A DNA stretch of 6,406 bases, taken from Ruminococcaceae bacterium UBA5579 (GTDB lineage: Bacteria; Bacillota; Clostridia; Oscillospirales; Ruminococcaceae). The DNA lies in contig DILZ01000078.1 of assembly GCA_002425305.1 (NCBI GenBank), positions 7,335 through 13,740 on the forward strand, given 5' to 3'. Each line of letters begins with the position of its first letter. Position 1 is the first letter of the stretch. Under the pieces are notes generated by a model. That model had not been told where the DNA came from and did no database searches. It saw only the letters and a list, made by a program, of their open reading frames with translations. Both the position numbers and the translations under genes were made by a program. Below, piece after piece: positions 6,298 through 6,406 of the stretch.

Positions 6298-6326
6298 TTG
6301 ACAAATCGAAAAAGCTATGGTATAAT
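6298..6326 (+). promoter_or_regulatory. Strong sigma-A-type promoter of the tRNA-Thr gene
   Basis: TTGACA (6298-6303) and TATAAT (6321-6326) are both perfect consensus hexamers with the optimal 17-base spacer. The upstream tract 6281-6294 is A/T-rich and could act as an UP element. The start would be near G6333, about 26 bases before the mature tRNA 5' end. A strong promoter of this kind is usual for stable RNA genes. Confidence 0.9.
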
Positions 6327-6358
6327 ATCACTGTTGCGAAGAAAGAATTCGCGCCCTT

Positions 6359-6406
6359 GCTGTTATAGCTCAGTTGGTAGAGCACATCCTTGGTAAGGAT
6401 GAGGTC
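6359..6406 (+). tRNA. tRNA-Thr (anticodon GGT), partial, cut by the right edge
   Basis: The sequence fits a tRNA from position 1 to the variable region. The 5' acceptor strand is GCTGTTA (6359-6365), followed by T8 and A9. The D stem is GCTC/GAGC (6368-6371 with 6380-6383) around an AGTTGGTA loop. The anticodon stem is CATCC/GGATG (6385-6389 with 6397-6401) around the loop TTGGTAA, placing anticodon GGT at 6392-6394. GGT reads ACC and ACT (threonine). The window ends in the variable loop (AGGTC), so the T arm, the 3' acceptor strand and CCA are not visible and acceptor pairing cannot be checked. Confidence 0.95.

Noticed and set aside
6336..6352. Small inverted repeat (GCGAA/TTCGC) in the tRNA leader
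   Set aside because: A 5-base stem with a 7-base loop is easily found by chance and there is no T run, so it does not support a terminator or defined leader structure.
1..6406. Mobile element, CRISPR array, defence or novel multi-gene system
   Set aside because: Every long minus-strand frame is a recognised housekeeping gene, intergenic space is minimal, and no terminal inverted repeats, regularly spaced repeats, integrase or transposase were seen.

Overview
The window is a compact bacterial housekeeping locus. Seven genes lie head to tail on the minus strand, and a tRNA gene starts on the plus strand at the right edge. The order of remA, gmk, priA, def, fmt and rsmB, the presence of a RemA (DUF370) protein and strong AGGAG-type ribosome binding sites point to a Firmicute of class Clostridia. 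The G+C content, a little above half by eye, would suit an Oscillospiraceae/Ruminococcaceae-like gut anaerobe; that finer placement is inference.

Read in the direction of transcription (right to left): a sigma-A-type promoter (6249-6277) drives remA (6213-5974, GTG start), gmk (5944-5345), priA (5329-2912, TTG start), two tandem peptide deformylase genes (2901-2428 and 2431-1973, overlapping by ATGA), fmt (1926-985) and rsmB (938 to the left edge, C-terminal part missing). Gaps between genes are -4 to 46 bases. No convincing terminator or second promoter is visible, so the seven genes probably form one transcription unit that continues off the left edge.

Right of remA is a 145-base AT-rich intergenic region (6214-6358) with two back-to-back promoters whose -35 boxes are only 20 bases apart. 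The plus-strand promoter has consensus -35 and -10 boxes with a 17-base spacer and leads into a tRNA-Thr(GGT) gene cut off by the right edge.

The genes serve nucleotide supply (gmk), replication restart (priA), formyl-methionine handling (fmt adds the formyl group to initiator tRNA, def removes it from new proteins) and 16S rRNA methylation (rsmB). RemA is a DNA-binding regulator in Bacillus. I see no mobile element, CRISPR array or novel defence-like system. The points worth a second look are the tandem def pair, the apparent absence of rpoZ and coaBC between gmk and priA, a DEEG version of the PriA Walker B motif, and the tight divergent promoters.
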